Below are positions 1 through 8,900 of a stretch of 61,205 bases of DNA, one piece after another. The DNA lies in NCBI GenBank assembly GCA_019931185.1, contig JAINDK010000049.1, forward strand, positions 1-61,205, read 5' to 3'. Both the position numbers and the translations under genes were made by a program. This DNA is from Bryobacter sp. CoA8 C33. GTDB taxonomy: Bacteria; Acidobacteriota; Terriglobia; Bryobacterales; Bryobacteraceae. The notes under the pieces were generated by a model, which worked only from the letters and a program-made list of their open reading frames with translations, was not told the DNA's origin and searched no databases. The number at the start of each line of letters is the position of its first letter. The first letter of the stretch is position 1.

Positions 1-1
1 C

Positions 2-244
2 CGCAAACTCCAGCGCGACCGCTCCGTCGCCGCCGAAGTCCAAAACGAAATGTTCACCATGGACGAACAGTGCTCCATCCCCGTCTCGCTCCCTCTCCAC
101 GAGATGCGCCGCACCCACTCCCGCTTCCTCCTCGCCGTCCAGTGGCTCAGCGCCCAACCCGACATCCAGCGCGAATTCGCCCAGCTCCGCGACCGCTGCG
201 CCCAAAGGCCACCGTCACCAACGCAACCCGCGGCCGCCAACTAA
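2..244 (+). CDS. C-terminal end of an unrecognised protein (partial)
   Basis: The reading frame is open from base 2 to the TAA at 242-244, so the gene begins before the window; the ATG at 50 is probably internal. The visible 80 residues are hydrophilic and helix-prone, rich in Arg, Gln and Glu, and end in a Pro/Ala-rich tail. There is no signal peptide, membrane segment or motif I recognise. It converges on the TonB receptor gene ending at 445. Confidence 0.5.
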   Translation, partial: RKLQRDRSVAAEVQNEMFTMDEQCSIPVSLPLHEMRRTHSRFLLAVQWLSAQPDIQREFAQLRDRCAQRPPSPTQPAAAN

Positions 245-345
245 CAACCACAAACCACCCCAAAAACACTTGGCCAAACAAACGAAGCCAACCGCTCCTT
301 GACATCCGCATAGCCCCAAACCGCTCGGACGCCCGCAGTGTCTCC

Positions 346-388
346 GCGCGAAGCCGCCACACACACCCCGCAGCCCACGGCTTCGCGC
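346..388. terminator. Inverted repeat between convergent genes, terminator-like
   Basis: Eleven bases at 346-356 (GCGCGAAGCCG) are the exact reverse complement of 378-388, separated by a 21-base loop. The structure sits between two genes that end toward each other (244 and 445), where a shared terminator is expected. There is no clear T-tract on either side, so intrinsic termination is only a possibility. Confidence 0.35.
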
Positions 389-444
389 CCCGGCCCGGCA
401 AAAAATACAAACGAACCCAGCCCTCCCCAAGCTCAGCCGGCCAG

Positions 445-2796
445 CTAAAACCGCCAGTCCAGCCCGATGTTCGGAAACAACCCCAACTGCTCATTCGCCA
501 GTTGCCCGTTCGTCCGCCGGTTCCACCCAAACCCCGCCACATTCTTCCGGTTCGTCACATTCTGCGCCCCAAAGAACAACAACAGTGGCTTACCCCACAC
601 TTTCAAGTTCCGGTCCACGCGCACGTCCAGCCGAAAATAATCCGGCAGCCTCAGCGCATTCACTTGATTCAGATCAAAAATCGGCCGCCGCTGCCGCCGG
701 CTCTCCACCTCGTTGTACGGCGTGTACGGCCGCCCCGTTAAATACGCCATCCGCACACTCAATTCCCACTTCGGATTCAGCCGGTATCCCCCCACTGCAT
801 TGAAAATCCACGGATACTCAAAACTCGCCGGCCGCCTCACTCCGTCGAGCCCCGCCTGCCGCGCCTGTTGCCGGGCAAGATTCGCCTGCCCAAACCACTT
901 CTCGCTAAACCGCTTCTCCACAAACATCTCAAACCCTCTCACCCGTCCCCGTCCCGCACTCGTCAGCGGAAACAAAATGCTCGAGACGTCAAACGTGTCC
1001 CCCACGTTCGCCAGACTCAACGTCGGAAACTGGCTCGAAACCGGGTAGTCCTTATACTCTTTCTGATACACCTCCACCGTCATACGCACCGTCGGGCTCA
1101 CAACATAGTTCACGCCCGTCACATAGTGATCGGCCCGCCACGGAATCAAACCGCGATTCTGCGGAAACACCGCCAAAAATTGAAAGAACGGCTGCTGAAA
1201 ATAGGTTCCATAGCTCGCCCGCCAGCTCATCTTGTCCGTCAACCGGTAGCTCAATCCCATCCGCGGGCTAAACCGGCTCTCCCCCAGATACTGGTAATGG
1301 TCCAGCCGCCCACCCCAGGTCAGATTCAACCGCGACCCGAAATTCCGCGTATTCTGCCAGTAAGCCCCCGATTGATAGGCCGGAAAACTCGTATTCACCG
1401 CAAACCGGTTCACCCCCGGCACGATCGAAAAAGGCGTATCCTCACCAAGCGGCGAAGCCGTGTTGTACCGCAGCCGAAAGATCTTGTAGCTCCCGCCCAT
1501 CTGCATCTTCTCGAACCCGGGCACATACGCCGTCAGATCATACTTGATCGTCGATTCCCCTTCGCGCGAGCTCTCGTTGAATACCAGCGGCGCATTGGCG
1601 ATTTGCTGCGCCACGCTCTGCCCCGCCGGCGGAAGGCCAAACCGCACCAGATCCTTCACCGAACTATTGATCCGCGATTCCGAGTGCGTCACCCCCAACA
1701 AACCCACCCCGCGCTCTCCAAACAGCCTCTGCCAGTTAAACCCCGTCGCCGCCCGCCACCCGTCGTAGCGTATGTCGAAGTTGTTGATCTCTTCCGTCTT
1801 GTCCTGATTCCCTTCCGCCAGTCCCAGCCGGATCCGGTCATTCCCGCTCACATTCGCCACCCAGATCCGGTCCCTCGGCCCAAGATCATAAACCGCCTTG
1901 GCGTTATAGGTGTAAGCCACCGGTACCCCGCCAAAGCCGATGTTGTCCGTGAATAAGTCCAGAAAACTCCGCCGCGCACTCACCACCCAACTCCCCTTCC
2001 CCTTCCGGATCGGGCCTTCCAAAATCGTTCCCGCCCCCGCGAATCCCAGCGTCGCCCGCCCTCGGAACCGCTCCCGGTCCCCTTCCCGCTGCGTAATCTG
2101 CAATACCCCGCTCGTACGGTTGATAAAAGGCGCCGGATACCCCCCGGTCAGAAACGTCACGTCCTGTATCAGCGCCGCGTCCAGCAGACTCACCGTGCCG
2201 CCCGCCGACGCGAAGTTCGCAAACGCGTTGATGTTCGGAATCTCAATGTTATCGACAATAAACAGATTCTCGAGCGGCGACCCGCCCCGCACAATGATGT
2301 CGTTGCGAAAGTCATCGCTCCCGATCGCGATGCCCGGCAGCGTCTGTATATACCGCGACACATCCTGCAATGCCCCCGCACTCTTGAAGATCTCCCGCTG
2401 ACTCACCAGATAGCCTGAGCTCTTCACTTCCTCCGGCGGCAGAAACACCGCGTCACTGACCGTGATCGACTGCTCCACACCTTCAATCTTCGGCAGCGTC
2501 ACCACCACGCTTGCCTCCACCCCAATCCGCGCCTCCACCTGTGTCGTTTTCAGCTCCGTGCTGCTCGTCAGCGTTACCACCAGCGTGAACAGCCCACTGC
2601 GCAAGTCCGTGATGCGAAACGTGCCGTCTTCCTTCGTCGTGTCACACCGTTGCGCTTCCGCCGCGCAAACCTTATATCCCCCAGCCGCCGACAAATCCGC
2701 TTTCAATACCCGTCCCTTGATCGTCCCCACTCCCGCCGTATCCTGCGCTACTGCCAGCGCCGCCCCGATCAGAGGCAGTACAAGAAACAATCTCAC
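445..2796 (-). CDS. TonB-dependent outer-membrane receptor with N-terminal regulatory domain
   Basis: A 783-residue outer-membrane receptor. A signal peptide (about residues 1-18, ending ...AVAQ) precedes a carboxypeptidase-regulatory-like Ig fold (about 25-105), a plug domain (about 115-235, with the typical IIVRGG and IVDNIEIPN stretches) and a long C-terminal barrel ending in an aromatic residue (DWRF). Such receptors import siderophores, glycans or other large ligands using TonB energy; the substrate cannot be read here. The start codon is GTG at 2796 with no good Shine-Dalgarno site, so it could be slightly off. It lies 76 bp downstream of a MarR-type regulator on the same strand, which probably controls it. 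Confidence 0.9.
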   Translation of the reverse strand: MRLFLVLPLIGAALAVAQDTAGVGTIKGRVLKADLSAAGGYKVCAAEAQRCDTTKEDGTFRITDLRSGLFTLVVTLTSSTELKTTQVEARIGVEASVVVTLPKIEGVEQSITVSDAVFLPPEEVKSSGYLVSQREIFKSAGALQDVSRYIQTLPGIAIGSDDFRNDIIVRGGSPLENLFIVDNIEIPNINAFANFASAGGTVSLLDAALIQDVTFLTGGYPAPFINRTSGVLQITQREGDRERFRGRATLGFAGAGTILEGPIRKGKGSWVVSARRSFLDLFTDNIGFGGVPVAYTYNAKAVYDLGPRDRIWVANVSGNDRIRLGLAEGNQDKTEEINNFDIRYDGWRAATGFNWQRLFGERGVGLLGVTHSESRINSSVKDLVRFGLPPAGQSVAQQIANAPLVFNESSREGESTIKYDLTAYVPGFEKMQMGGSYKIFRLRYNTASPLGEDTPFSIVPGVNRFAVNTSFPAYQSGAYWQNTRNFGSRLNLTWGGRLDHYQYLGESRFSPRMGLSYRLTDKMSWRASYGTYFQQPFFQFLAVFPQNRGLIPWRADHYVTGVNYVVSPTVRMTVEVYQKEYKDYPVSSQFPTLSLANVGDTFDVSSILFPLTSAGRGRVRGFEMFVEKRFSEKWFGQANLARQQARQAGLDGVRRPASFEYPWIFNAVGGYRLNPKWELSVRMAYLTGRPYTPYNEVESRRQRRPIFDLNQVNALRLPDYFRLDVRVDRNLKVWGKPLLLFFGAQNVTNRKNVAGFGWNRRTNGQLANEQLGLFPNIGLDWRF

Positions 2797-2836
2797 TCTT
2801 TGCTAGAGGCGCCAGCATCCTCCCGTGATTCACTTT

Positions 2837-2865
2837 TTCTGAACGCCTGTTCATCAAACCGTCAA
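2837..2865 (-). promoter_or_regulatory. Possible promoter and MarR operator before the TonB receptor
   Basis: Between the MarR gene and the receptor gene there is a perfect dyad, TGAAC-GCCT-GTTCA (2840-2853). On the minus strand a TTGACG box (2860-2865) lies just upstream of it. The -10 element is poor. A symmetric site of this size in this place is what a MarR dimer would use, but this is inference. Confidence 0.35.
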
Positions 2866-2872
2866 CCCTCTT

Positions 2873-3307
2873 TCAATCCATCTGCTCCTGCAAAATCCCC
2901 CGCAGCTTCTCCATCGTCTTGCGCACCACCGTCAAGTCCCGCTCCGGCGCCTGCTCCATCAGCGTCCGCACCGCCGCCTCCACCGTCCCCGTTTTCTTTT
3001 CCACCACCTTCCGCCCCGCCGCCTTCAGCTTCAGCTTGTAGCGCCGCCCGTCTTCCTTGTCCGCCACCCGCGCCAACATGCCGTTCGCCTCCAACCGCCT
3101 CACAATCCCGCTCACCGTGCTCGGATGCAGATGGATCTGCTTGGCCAGATCATTCGCCGCAATTCCTTCCTGCGCCGCCACCAGCTTCAACACCATCCGC
3201 TGTGGCCCGGTCACCCCAAGCTGGCTCTGCATCCGCCGCGACATCTGCTGCAGGCTCTCCTCCACCCCCCACAGCATCTGCATGAAACTCACCACCGGAT
3301 CACTCAT
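2873..3307 (-). CDS. MarR-family transcriptional regulator
   Basis: A 144-residue winged-helix regulator. The core shows the family pattern: an N-terminal dimerisation helix, a helix-turn-helix with NDLAKQIHLHPSTVSGIVRRLE, then a wing containing DKEDGRRYKLKLKAAGRKVV. MarR proteins are usually ligand- or redox-released repressors of nearby transport or resistance genes. The start at 3307 is chosen because a strong AAGGGGAGG site lies 7 bases before it; an in-frame start 24 bases upstream lacks this. The gene is followed by a TonB receptor on the same strand. Perfect dyads lie both upstream of it and before the receptor, but they differ in sequence. Confidence 0.88.
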   Translation of the reverse strand: MSDPVVSFMQMLWGVEESLQQMSRRMQSQLGVTGPQRMVLKLVAAQEGIAANDLAKQIHLHPSTVSGIVRRLEANGMLARVADKEDGRRYKLKLKAAGRKVVEKKTGTVEAAVRTLMEQAPERDLTVVRKTMEKLRGILQEQMD

Positions 3308-3339
3308 CTCATTTCCTCCCCTTGCAGTCATTCATCTTA

Positions 3340-3353
3340 ATTGCAGTCGCAAT
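3340..3353. promoter_or_regulatory. Dyad upstream of the MarR gene
   Basis: ATTGC-AGTC-GCAAT forms a perfect 5+4+5 inverted repeat about 33 bases upstream of the marR start, inside the AT-rich leader. This is a plausible autoregulatory operator. It does not share sequence with the dyad at 2840-2853, which weakens the idea of a single regulator for both. Confidence 0.3.
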
Positions 3354-3430
3354 CGTTCTACTTCTGTTTCAGGCGAAACGCTCCCGAACAAAAGTTACTT
3401 TTCGGTACTTTATTCTATACAGATCATTCC

Positions 3431-4057
3431 CTACAGTGCCGGCACAAACCCGCCCTTGCCATTCCGCTTCTCCGGCCGCACCGCCACCCCAACCGGAATC
3501 AGCCGGCATCTCGCTCCCCCACACACCGCCCCCCCACTGGCGCGTACCCGTTCCGTCATCTCGTCGAGCGCCTTCCCATCCCCGCTCACCAGCACGGCCA
3601 TGTTGTAGTCCGCCTCGCTCACCCGCGTCAAGAACAGCAGACGCATTCTCCCTGGCGCTTCCGGAAACAGCTTCAACACCGGCCCCCGCACCTGCGCTTT
3701 CCGCCCGCTCAGACTCCTCTCGCCGCGCCGCCACCGGATCCCGTCCGCCCCCACCGAGTAAATCGATTCCTCAAAACCAAATTCACCCCCACCCGTGGCT
3801 CGAACCTGCTGATTCATCCCATCCCCACCCGCTGGCTCGAGCTTCGGCACAGCGAACACCCACTCTCCCGCCGGCCCTTCCCGCCGCAGCGGCGTCACCG
3901 TCACAATCCGCCAACCCGGCTCGAGGTCGACAAAACTCCTCGTCAGCCCCACCGCTCCTCCACCCCCACGGACAGCCGGTCTGCCGCAGCTCACTGTTAC
4001 ACTCACCCCCACCCCGATTGCCGCCATCGCGATGGCTCGATAAACTCGCAACTGCAT
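3431..4057 (-). CDS. Hypothetical exported protein, possibly a lipoprotein
   Basis: A 208-residue protein that I do not recognise. It begins with an Arg-containing n-region and a hydrophobic stretch ending in TVSCG, a weak lipobox, so it is probably exported and may be lipid-anchored. The rest is rich in Gly, Arg and Val with no visible catalytic motif. The ATG at 4057 overlaps the start codon of the divergent gene at 4056 (CATGATG), so the two genes have no intergenic space. An ATG at 4027 would shorten the n-region and free 28 bases. Confidence 0.6.
   Translation of the reverse strand: MQLRVYRAIAMAAIGVGVSVTVSCGRPAVRGGGGAVGLTRSFVDLEPGWRIVTVTPLRREGPAGEWVFAVPKLEPAGGDGMNQQVRATGGGEFGFEESIYSVGADGIRWRRGERSLSGRKAQVRGPVLKLFPEAPGRMRLLFLTRVSEADYNMAVLVSGDGKALDEMTERVRASGGAVCGGARCRLIPVGVAVRPEKRNGKGGFVPAL
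4018..4046 (+). promoter_or_regulatory. Weak sigma70-like promoter, possibly leaderless
   Basis: TTGCCG (4018-4023), a 17-base spacer and TAAACT (4041-4046) end 9 bases before the ATG at 4056. The match to consensus is 4/6 in each box. The geometry equals that of the better promoter at 5901-5929. Transcription would start about at the start codon. Confidence 0.3.
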
Positions 4058-5882
4058 GATGACCCGTCGCTCCTTTTTTGCTTTGGCGGCAGCCCCCTCG
4101 ACCGGCCGCCTGCCCCGTGAACTCGAATGGACGCCGGGCCCCGTCAACCGGTTACGCTGGCGGCTGGCCGATTCCACCCTCGCCGTCTATTCCGGCCCGG
4201 CCGACATGCTCCTGCTGCCCGAGGCCCGCCGTCACGCCATCGGCGATACCAGCGCCCGCCAGGTGCTCGTCCCCGCCTCCGCCCTCGACCGCTTCCGCCG
4301 CCCAGACGCCCTCTGGAACGACTTCGCCTCCCAGGGCCGCCTCCACGATTACGACAACCAGACCACCCGCTGGCCCGTGAGCGAAATCCCCGCCGCCCAA
4401 CCCGTCGCCGCCGGCCAAACACTGCGCTTCGCAAACCAAGCCATTGACGTGCTCTCCACGCCCGGCTACACCCGCGATGGCCTCAGCTTCGGCCTCAACG
4501 CCGGCGGCCTGCGCGTTCTCGCCACCGGCAACCTCATCCACGCCGGCGGCAAAATCCTCGACCTCTACAGCCTCCAGGACTCGATCCCCGACTGGAAGGT
4601 CCGCGGCTACCATGGCTTCGCCGCCCGCATCGCCGCCCTCCGCCAAAGCCTCGCCGCCATTCGTCAGTGGAGGCCGGACATCATCGCTCCCGCCTCCGGC
4701 CCGCTGATCACCAATCCCGGCGCCGACCTCGACCGTCTCGAAGAGACCCTCATTCATTGCTATGCCAACTATCTCTCCACCGACGCCTACCGTTGGTATG
4801 TGTCGCCGGAAAACACCCAGGCCCGCGCCCGCCGTATCCTCGGCACACGCGCCTTCAATCCCATGCCCTTGGCCGAAACCCGCCCCCAATTGCCCTCCTG
4901 GCTCCACACCACCGCCAACTCGCGCCTCATCACCGCCCCCAACGGCCACGCCCTCCTCATCGATTGCGGCATCAAGTCCGTCCCGCCCCAACTGCGCCAA
5001 TGGCGCGCCACCGGCCTCTTTGAGAAACTCGACGCCATCTACATCACCCACTATCACGACGACCATACCGATTACGCCGCCTCCACCGCCTCCGAGTTCA
5101 GCGCCGCCGTCTGGTCCTGCCCCGGACAGGCCGGCATCCTTCGTGAGCCTGCCCGCTTTCGCCTGCCCTGCCTCACCCCCAACCCCATCCCCCATCTCGA
5201 CATCTGGCGCCACGCCGAATCCCGCGATTGGCATGGCTTCCGTCTCACTTCCTTCGATTTCCCCGGCCAAACCCTCCTCCACGGCGCCCTCCTCGTCGAG
5301 CCCCCCGGCGGCGACCCCGTCCTCTTCGTCGGCGACAGCTTCACCCCCTCCGGCATGGACGACTACTGCCTCCTCAATCGCAACCTCGTCGGCCCCGGCC
5401 TCGGCCTCCACCTCTGCCTCGCCTTGATCGAACGCCTCGGCCGCCCCTGGCTCGTCAACCAACACGTCGCCCCGCTCTTCCGCTTCTCCCCCGAACAAAT
5501 CCGCTTCCAGCAAAAGCAATTGGAAGAGCGCGCCGCCCTGCTCGCCTCCCTCACCCCTCTGCCCGGCGCCAACTTCGCCGTCGATGAGCAATGGCTCCGC
5601 CTCGATCCCTACCTCCACTCCGTCTCGCCCGGCGCCAAAACCACGCTGAACGCCATCCTCACCAACCACGCCCCATCTCCCCTCGAGTTCTCCCTGCAGC
5701 TCCACACCCCCGGCGGCTGGGCCTGTCCGAATCCCCGGCGCCGCATCCGTGTCGCCCCCGGCCAAACCGCCACCATACCCTTCCCGCTCACGGTCGCCTC
5801 CGCCGGCTTCCCCACCCTCAGCGTCTCGGCTCCCGGCTGGAGCCTCCCCGCCTGGTCGGAGGCCATCGTCCGACTCGCCTGA
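4056..5882 (+). CDS. Exported metallo-beta-lactamase-fold protein with two MBL-like halves
   Basis: A 608-residue protein starting MMTRRSFFALAAA, a twin-arginine signal. The second half carries the zinc motif HxHxDH (H332, H334, D336, H337) followed by a later GDSF segment and a NQHVAPLF segment, so it is a likely metallohydrolase. The first half (about residues 30-240) has the MBL-like TPGYTRDGLSFGL and ATGNLIHAGG segments, but the usual HxHxDH is missing and the usual GD is GN. It therefore looks like a degenerate tandem copy. A C-terminal beta-rich segment (about 515-608) resembles an Ig-like domain. The substrate is unknown. The gene is followed 56 bp later by an Oar-like receptor. Confidence 0.8.
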   Translation: MMTRRSFFALAAAPSTGRLPRELEWTPGPVNRLRWRLADSTLAVYSGPADMLLLPEARRHAIGDTSARQVLVPASALDRFRRPDALWNDFASQGRLHDYDNQTTRWPVSEIPAAQPVAAGQTLRFANQAIDVLSTPGYTRDGLSFGLNAGGLRVLATGNLIHAGGKILDLYSLQDSIPDWKVRGYHGFAARIAALRQSLAAIRQWRPDIIAPASGPLITNPGADLDRLEETLIHCYANYLSTDAYRWYVSPENTQARARRILGTRAFNPMPLAETRPQLPSWLHTTANSRLITAPNGHALLIDCGIKSVPPQLRQWRATGLFEKLDAIYITHYHDDHTDYAASTASEFSAAVWSCPGQAGILREPARFRLPCLTPNPIPHLDIWRHAESRDWHGFRLTSFDFPGQTLLHGALLVEPPGGDPVLFVGDSFTPSGMDDYCLLNRNLVGPGLGLHLCLALIERLGRPWLVNQHVAPLFRFSPEQIRFQQKQLEERAALLASLTPLPGANFAVDEQWLRLDPYLHSVSPGAKTTLNAILTNHAPSPLEFSLQLHTPGGWACPNPRRRIRVAPGQTATIPFPLTVASAGFPTLSVSAPGWSLPAWSEAIVRLA

Positions 5883-5901
5883 TTGTCCGACTCGCCTGAT
5901 T
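5868..5901 (+). repeat. 17-bp tandem duplication spanning a stop codon
   Basis: GTCCGACTCGCCTGATT occurs twice in direct succession (5868-5884 and 5885-5901). The first copy contains the last codons and the TGA stop of the MBL-fold gene. The second copy runs into the -35 box of the following gene. This looks like a recent slippage or duplication event. Confidence 0.9.
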
Positions 5902-5929
5902 TGACTTCAACTTCCGCATCGCATATAAC
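5901..5929 (+). promoter_or_regulatory. Sigma70-type promoter placed for a leaderless transcript
   Basis: TTGACT (5901-5906), a 17-base spacer and TATAAC (5924-5929) make a near-consensus promoter. The -10 box ends 9 bases before the ATG at 5939, and the gap (TGCCCCACG) has no Shine-Dalgarno site. The expected transcription start falls within about 3 bases of the start codon. Confidence 0.65.
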
Positions 5930-5938
5930 TGCCCCACG

Positions 5939-8900
5939 ATGACTTTTTCCGGTAAACTGGCGCTCCTCGCCCTTTTCCTTCCCATCCTCGCCTTTGCTCA
6001 GGACACGCGCGGCAAAGTGCAGGGCCTCGTATCCGATAGCTCCGGCGCCATCGTCGCCGGCGCCGCCGTCACGCTCACCAACGACGAAACTAACGTCCAG
6101 AACCAAACCAAGACTTCTCCCACCGGCCAATATCTCTTCGACTTCGTCACCCCCGGCAACTATACCGTCCGCGTCGAGCTCGCCGGCTTCAAGAGCTTCA
6201 TTCAGAAAAACATCCTCGTGCAGGCCCGCGGTGACGTCACCGTCAACGCCACTCTCTCCATCGGCAACACCAACGAACAGATCACGGTTGAATCCGCCCC
6301 CGTCAGCGTCGAATTCAACACCTCCAGCATGGGCCTGACCGTCAACACCAAGATGGCCAACAGCCTCCCTATCATCCACCGCAATCCCTTCCTCCTCGTC
6401 AGCCTCAATCCCGCCACCGTCATCCGCTCCACCACCGAGCAAAGCCCCTTCCACCACTGGGCCGCTTCTCAATTCGATGTCGGCGGCAACACCAGCACGA
6501 AGAACGACATCATCCTCGACGGTGCTCCCTCGATGACCGCCCAGAAATCCAGCTACACCCCGCCCATGGACGCCGTTCAGGAAGTCAACGTCCAGCAGAA
6601 CGCCGTCGATGCCGAATTCGGCCACTCCGCCGGCGGCGTCCTCAGCGTCCAAATGAAGTCCGGCACCAACTCCTATCACGGCACCACCTACTACCTCGGC
6701 CGCAATCCCGCCCTCAACGCCCTCGCCGACCGCACCACCGGCGCCCGTAACCTCACCCGCCAGCACACCTGGGGCGCCACCCTCGGCAACCCCATCCGTA
6801 AGAACAAGATCTTCAACTTCGCCAGCTACGAAGGCTGGCGCACCATCGAACCCCGCACCGCCTTCAACACCCTGCCCACCGACGCTGAACGCACCGGCGA
6901 CTTCTCGCGCAGCCTCAACACCGCCGGCGCCCTGCGCACCATCTTCGACCCCTACACCACTCAGGTCAACGGCAATACCGTCACCCGCCAGCCCTTCGCC
7001 GGCAACGTCATCCCCGCCAGCCGCATCGACCCCGTTGCCCGCATTATCATGGGCGATGTCTGGAAACCCAATAGCACCGGCACCGGCCCCACCGGCGTGA
7101 ACAACTTCATCAGCGGCTTCGCCAACCGCTTCCGCTACTGGAACTTCTCTGATCGCGTCGACTGGAATGCTAGCGACAAGCTCAAGGTCTTCGGCCGGTA
7201 TAACCGCTTCAAGACCTACACCGCCCAGGACGATTACACCGGCTCGATTGCCCAGCCCCCGGACGGCTCCGAGCGCCATTCCACGTCCTTCTCCGGCGAC
7301 GCCGTCTACACCCTCAGCCCCACGACCCTGATCAACGTCCGCGGCGCCTACAACGCCATCATCGACAGCTTCGGCGTCCCCTCGGCCATGCTCAAGGCCG
7401 ACGACCTCAAGCGCTTCTGGGGTAACAACTCCTGGTACCAGCCCTACCTGGCTGAATTGCCCGATATCTACTACCCCGGCGTCACCATACAGGGCCCTTC
7501 CACAACCTCGCTCGGCCGCGGGGGCTATTGGTTCCAGGAACCCTCCTCCTGGAACATCGAGGCCAAGATGAGCCGCAACGTCGGCAAGCACTACCTCAAG
7601 GTCGGGGGTGAGTTCCGCCGTGAACTCGTTGTCGCCTCCCGCCCCCGCCCCATGAATTTCACGTTCTCCCGCGCCACCACGGCCAATACCTTCAACGCCC
7701 CCAACCTCAACCTCAGCGGCGATGCCTGGGCCTCCATGCTCCTCGGCGTTCTGGAAGGCAACTCGAGCATCTCGTCGATCCCCATTCAGCGCCCCCGCGT
7801 CAACTACAACGGGTTCTTCATCCAGGACGATTACAAGATCACCTCCAAGCTCACGCTCAACCTCGGCCTGCGCTATGAGTACTTCACCGGTATGCGCGAC
7901 CCGGAATTGCGCCTCAGCCGCTTCCTCGACCTCACCAACCCCATCCCCGAATTCCAGGGCGCCAACGCCCCATCCATCCCCGCGGCCGCGGCCTCGCTCC
8001 GCCAGGCGGCTCCTGTCTACAATGGCGCCTGGGTCTTTACCGATTCCGGCAACCCGAACAGTTGGACTCCACCCCGCACCCTGCTGATGCCCCGGCTCGG
8101 GCTCGCCTACGCCTTGAACAACAAGACTGCCATTCGCGTCGGCTGGGCCCGCTACATCGTGCCCGCCCCGCTCACTGACGGCTTAAACATTCTGGGCAGC
8201 GTACCCTATACCGGCTTTGACGCCACCTCGACCACCATCGGCCTCATTCAGGGCATCCCGCAGCAACAGTTGCAGAATCCCTTCCCCGGCGGCCTCGTTC
8301 CTGTCCGCGGCAAGAGCTTCGGCCGCTACACCGCCCTCGGCGACTCGGCCACCTGGTACCAGCAGGACTTCACCCCCGGCGTGAACGACCGCATCAACGT
8401 CAGCGTCCAGCGCCAGTTGCCCGGCAAGATTCTCGCCGACATTACCTTCTTCATGAACCTCGGCCGCAGCGCTCCCTATTCCTACGACCTCAACCAGATC
8501 GACCCCCGCATCGGCTTTGCCGCCGGCAACGCCATCAACCAGAGCGTGCCCAACCCCTTCTTCAACCGGTTGCCGCTTGAGCGCATGCCCGGCCAGTTGC
8601 GCACCCAGGCCAACGTCGCCGTCTCCCAGTTGCTCCGCCCTTACCCGCAATACGGCTCACTGGTCGAGACGCTGCGCGGCGGCTTCGCCAACCGCTACCG
8701 CAGCCTCCAGATGCAGTTTCAGCGGCCCTTCGCCAACGGCTTCAACTTCACGATCGGCTACAACTACAACCGCGAACAAAACGAGGAGTTCTACGACGTG
8801 GTCGACAACTTCCTCAATAAACCCACCTGGCAGCCTGCCACCAATGCGCGCCAGCGCATCACCGGCGCCGCCATCTATGAACTGCCATTCGGCCGCAAAC

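Noticed and set aside
4152-5765. Long open frame antisense to the MBL-fold gene (and similar long antisense frames at 5609-7591, 16096-17694, 40590-42470, 53400-54965 and 55589-57328)
   Set aside because: These are low-complexity translations opposite strongly coding, skewed genes, with no motifs or ribosome sites; high GC and strand skew explain them.
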